From Stomoxys calcitrans (taxonomy: Eukaryota; Arthropoda; Insecta; Diptera; Muscidae), in NCBI RefSeq assembly GCF_963082655.1, contig NC_081552.1:57206561-57270560 (forward strand): a DNA stretch of 64,000 nt. Direction: 5' to 3'. Every line of letters begins with the position of its first letter. The first letter of the stretch is position 1. A model generated the notes under the pieces. It worked only from the letters and a program-made list of their open reading frames with translations. It was not told the DNA's origin and made no database searches. Made by a program: the position numbers and the translations under genes. Below, piece after piece: positions 62,916 to 64,000 of this stretch.

Positions 62916-64000
62916 TTTATACCCTCCACCATAAGATGGGGAGTATACTAATTTCGTCAATCTGTTTGTAACTACTCGAAATATTCGTCTGAGACCCCAT
63001 AAAGTATATATATTCTTGATCGTTGCGACATTTTATGTCGATCTAGCCATGTCCGTCCGTCCGTCCGTCTGTCCGTCCGTCCGTCCTTCTGTCTGTCTGT
63101 CGAAAGGACGCTAACTTCCGAAGGAGTAAAGTTAGCCGCTTTAAATTATGCATAAATACTTCCAATTAGTGTAGGTCGGTTGTTATTGTAAATGGGCCAT
63201 ATCGGTCCATGTTTTAATATAGCTGCCATATAAACCGATCTTGGGTCTTGACTTCTTGAGCCTCTAGAAGGCGCAATTCTTATCCGATTGGGATGAAATT
63301 TTGCACGACGTGTTTTGTTATGATATCCAACAATTGTGTCAAGTATGGTTCAAATCGGTCCCTAACTTGATATAGCTGCTATATAAACCGGTCTTGGGTC
63401 TTGACTTCTTGAGCCTCTAGAGTCCGCAATTCTTATCCGATTAGAATGAAATTTTGCATGTGGTATTTTCTAGAGTGCGCAATTCTTATCCGATTGGAAT
63501 GAAATTTTGCACGACGTGTTTTGTTATGATATCCAACAACTGTGCCAAGTATGGTTCTAATCGGTCTATAACCTGATATAGCTATCACATAAACCGATCT
63601 TGGGTCTTGAATTCTTGAGCCTCTATAGTGCGCAATTCTTATCCGATTGGAATTAAATTTTGCACGTGGTATTTTGTTGTGATATCCAACAACTGTACCA
63701 AGTATGGTTCAAATCGGTTCATAACCTGATATAGCTGTCATATAAACAGATCTGGGGACTTGACTTCTTGAGCTTCTAAAGGGCGCAATTCCTTTCCGAT
63801 TTGGCCGAAATTTCGCAAGACGTATTTTATTCTTACTTTCAACAACTGTGTCAAATAAGGTACAAATCGGTTCACAACCTGATATAGCTGCCATATAAAC
63901 CGATCTGGGATCTTGACTTCTTGAGCCTCTAGAGGTCGCAATTATTATCCGATTTGCCTGAAATTTTGTACGACGGATTCTCTCATGACCATCAACATAC
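62916..64000 (+). mobile_element. HINE F1, runs off the window
   Basis: 5' end TATACCCTCCACCATAAG, core CTTGATCGTTGCGACATTTT, a (GTCC/GTCT)n tract at 63052-63102, about six monomers with CTTGGGTCTTGACTTC words, and the start of the 3' subterminal zone (CGGATTCTCTCATGACC) at the window edge. A partial monomer duplication lies near 63425-63500 (GCATGTGGTATTTTC joined to TAGAGTGCGC). Confidence 0.88.

Overview
The window looks like intergenic, intronic or heterochromatin-margin DNA of a calyptrate fly, probably a muscid such as Stomoxys or Musca. This is inferred from repeat character and not tested by a search. I found no host protein gene, rRNA, intact tRNA or CRISPR array. By eye, well over half of the 64 kb is transposon-derived, much of it nested.

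The dominant component is a Helentron-associated, DINE-1/mini-me type of non-autonomous rolling-circle element, called HINE below. About 40 copies or fragments are present. In the + sense a complete copy has these parts in order: (i) a 5' end TATACCC(T/A)CCACC followed by ATGGGGG and GTATA, which can fold; (ii) a core with TATATATATTCTTGATC, then CTAGCCATGTCC, then a (GTCY)n microsatellite, which is the published mini-me layout; (iii) a tandem array of about 150-153 bp monomers; (iv) a 3' end with the inverse of the 5' motif (GGTGGAGGGTATA), a GC hairpin CGGCCCGGCCG, and the terminus TTTTACTTGT. I separate families by their ends. F1 has TATACCCTCCACC and ends AGCACGCTTTTACTTGT. F1b is an F1 variant with a CCCACCACCATGG / CCCAAGATTCGG 3' module. 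F1c is a divergent F1-like form. F2 has TATACCCACCACCGAAGG and ends AACGCCTTTTTACTTGT. F3 has TATACCCTACACCAC and ends GCCCTTACTTGT. F4 is a diverged F2 relative. A 153-bp monomer equals 51 codons, so many of the long open frames here are repeat artefacts.

The second component is a Helitron-like family. Its 5' end is TCTATATTTATAAAAATG plus TTTGTTTG runs, and its 3' end is GGCGCAGC...GCGGGCC...CTAG. Copies lie at about 4.9-6.6, 14.6-16.4, 19.0-19.5, 30.5-32.5, 33.4-34.5 and 49.9-51.1 kb.

Other transposons are: an internally deleted DD34D mariner (32.5-33.4 kb); the start of a second mariner-superfamily gene (9.0-9.2 kb); an RNase-H-bearing LINE of LOA/I type (35.9-38.1 kb) with three further 3'-end copies; a second LINE tail with RNase H (28.6-29.4 kb); an RTE-like LINE (38.6-40.0 kb); a LINE C-terminal fragment (11.2-11.6 kb); and two tRNA-derived SINE families.

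Low-copy stretches lie at 7.2-8.5, 10.3-10.9, 14.2-14.6, 22.0-22.7, 23.0-23.4, 24.6-25.1, 27.7-28.1, 41.8-42.4, 43.3-43.6, 51.5-52.4, 55.0-55.8 and 61.4-62.9 kb. None has a credible gene.

The most interesting points are: rolling-circle junctions (HINEs joined head-to-tail with no gap, a HINE inserted at T|T without target duplication, and a 29-bp element made only of the two HINE ends); a 19-bp array of 11 units built from a Helitron 3' terminus and abutting the next Helitron start; a 596-bp insert with ~105-110 bp terminal direct repeats beginning TG and ending CA; and several minisatellites split by HINEs.
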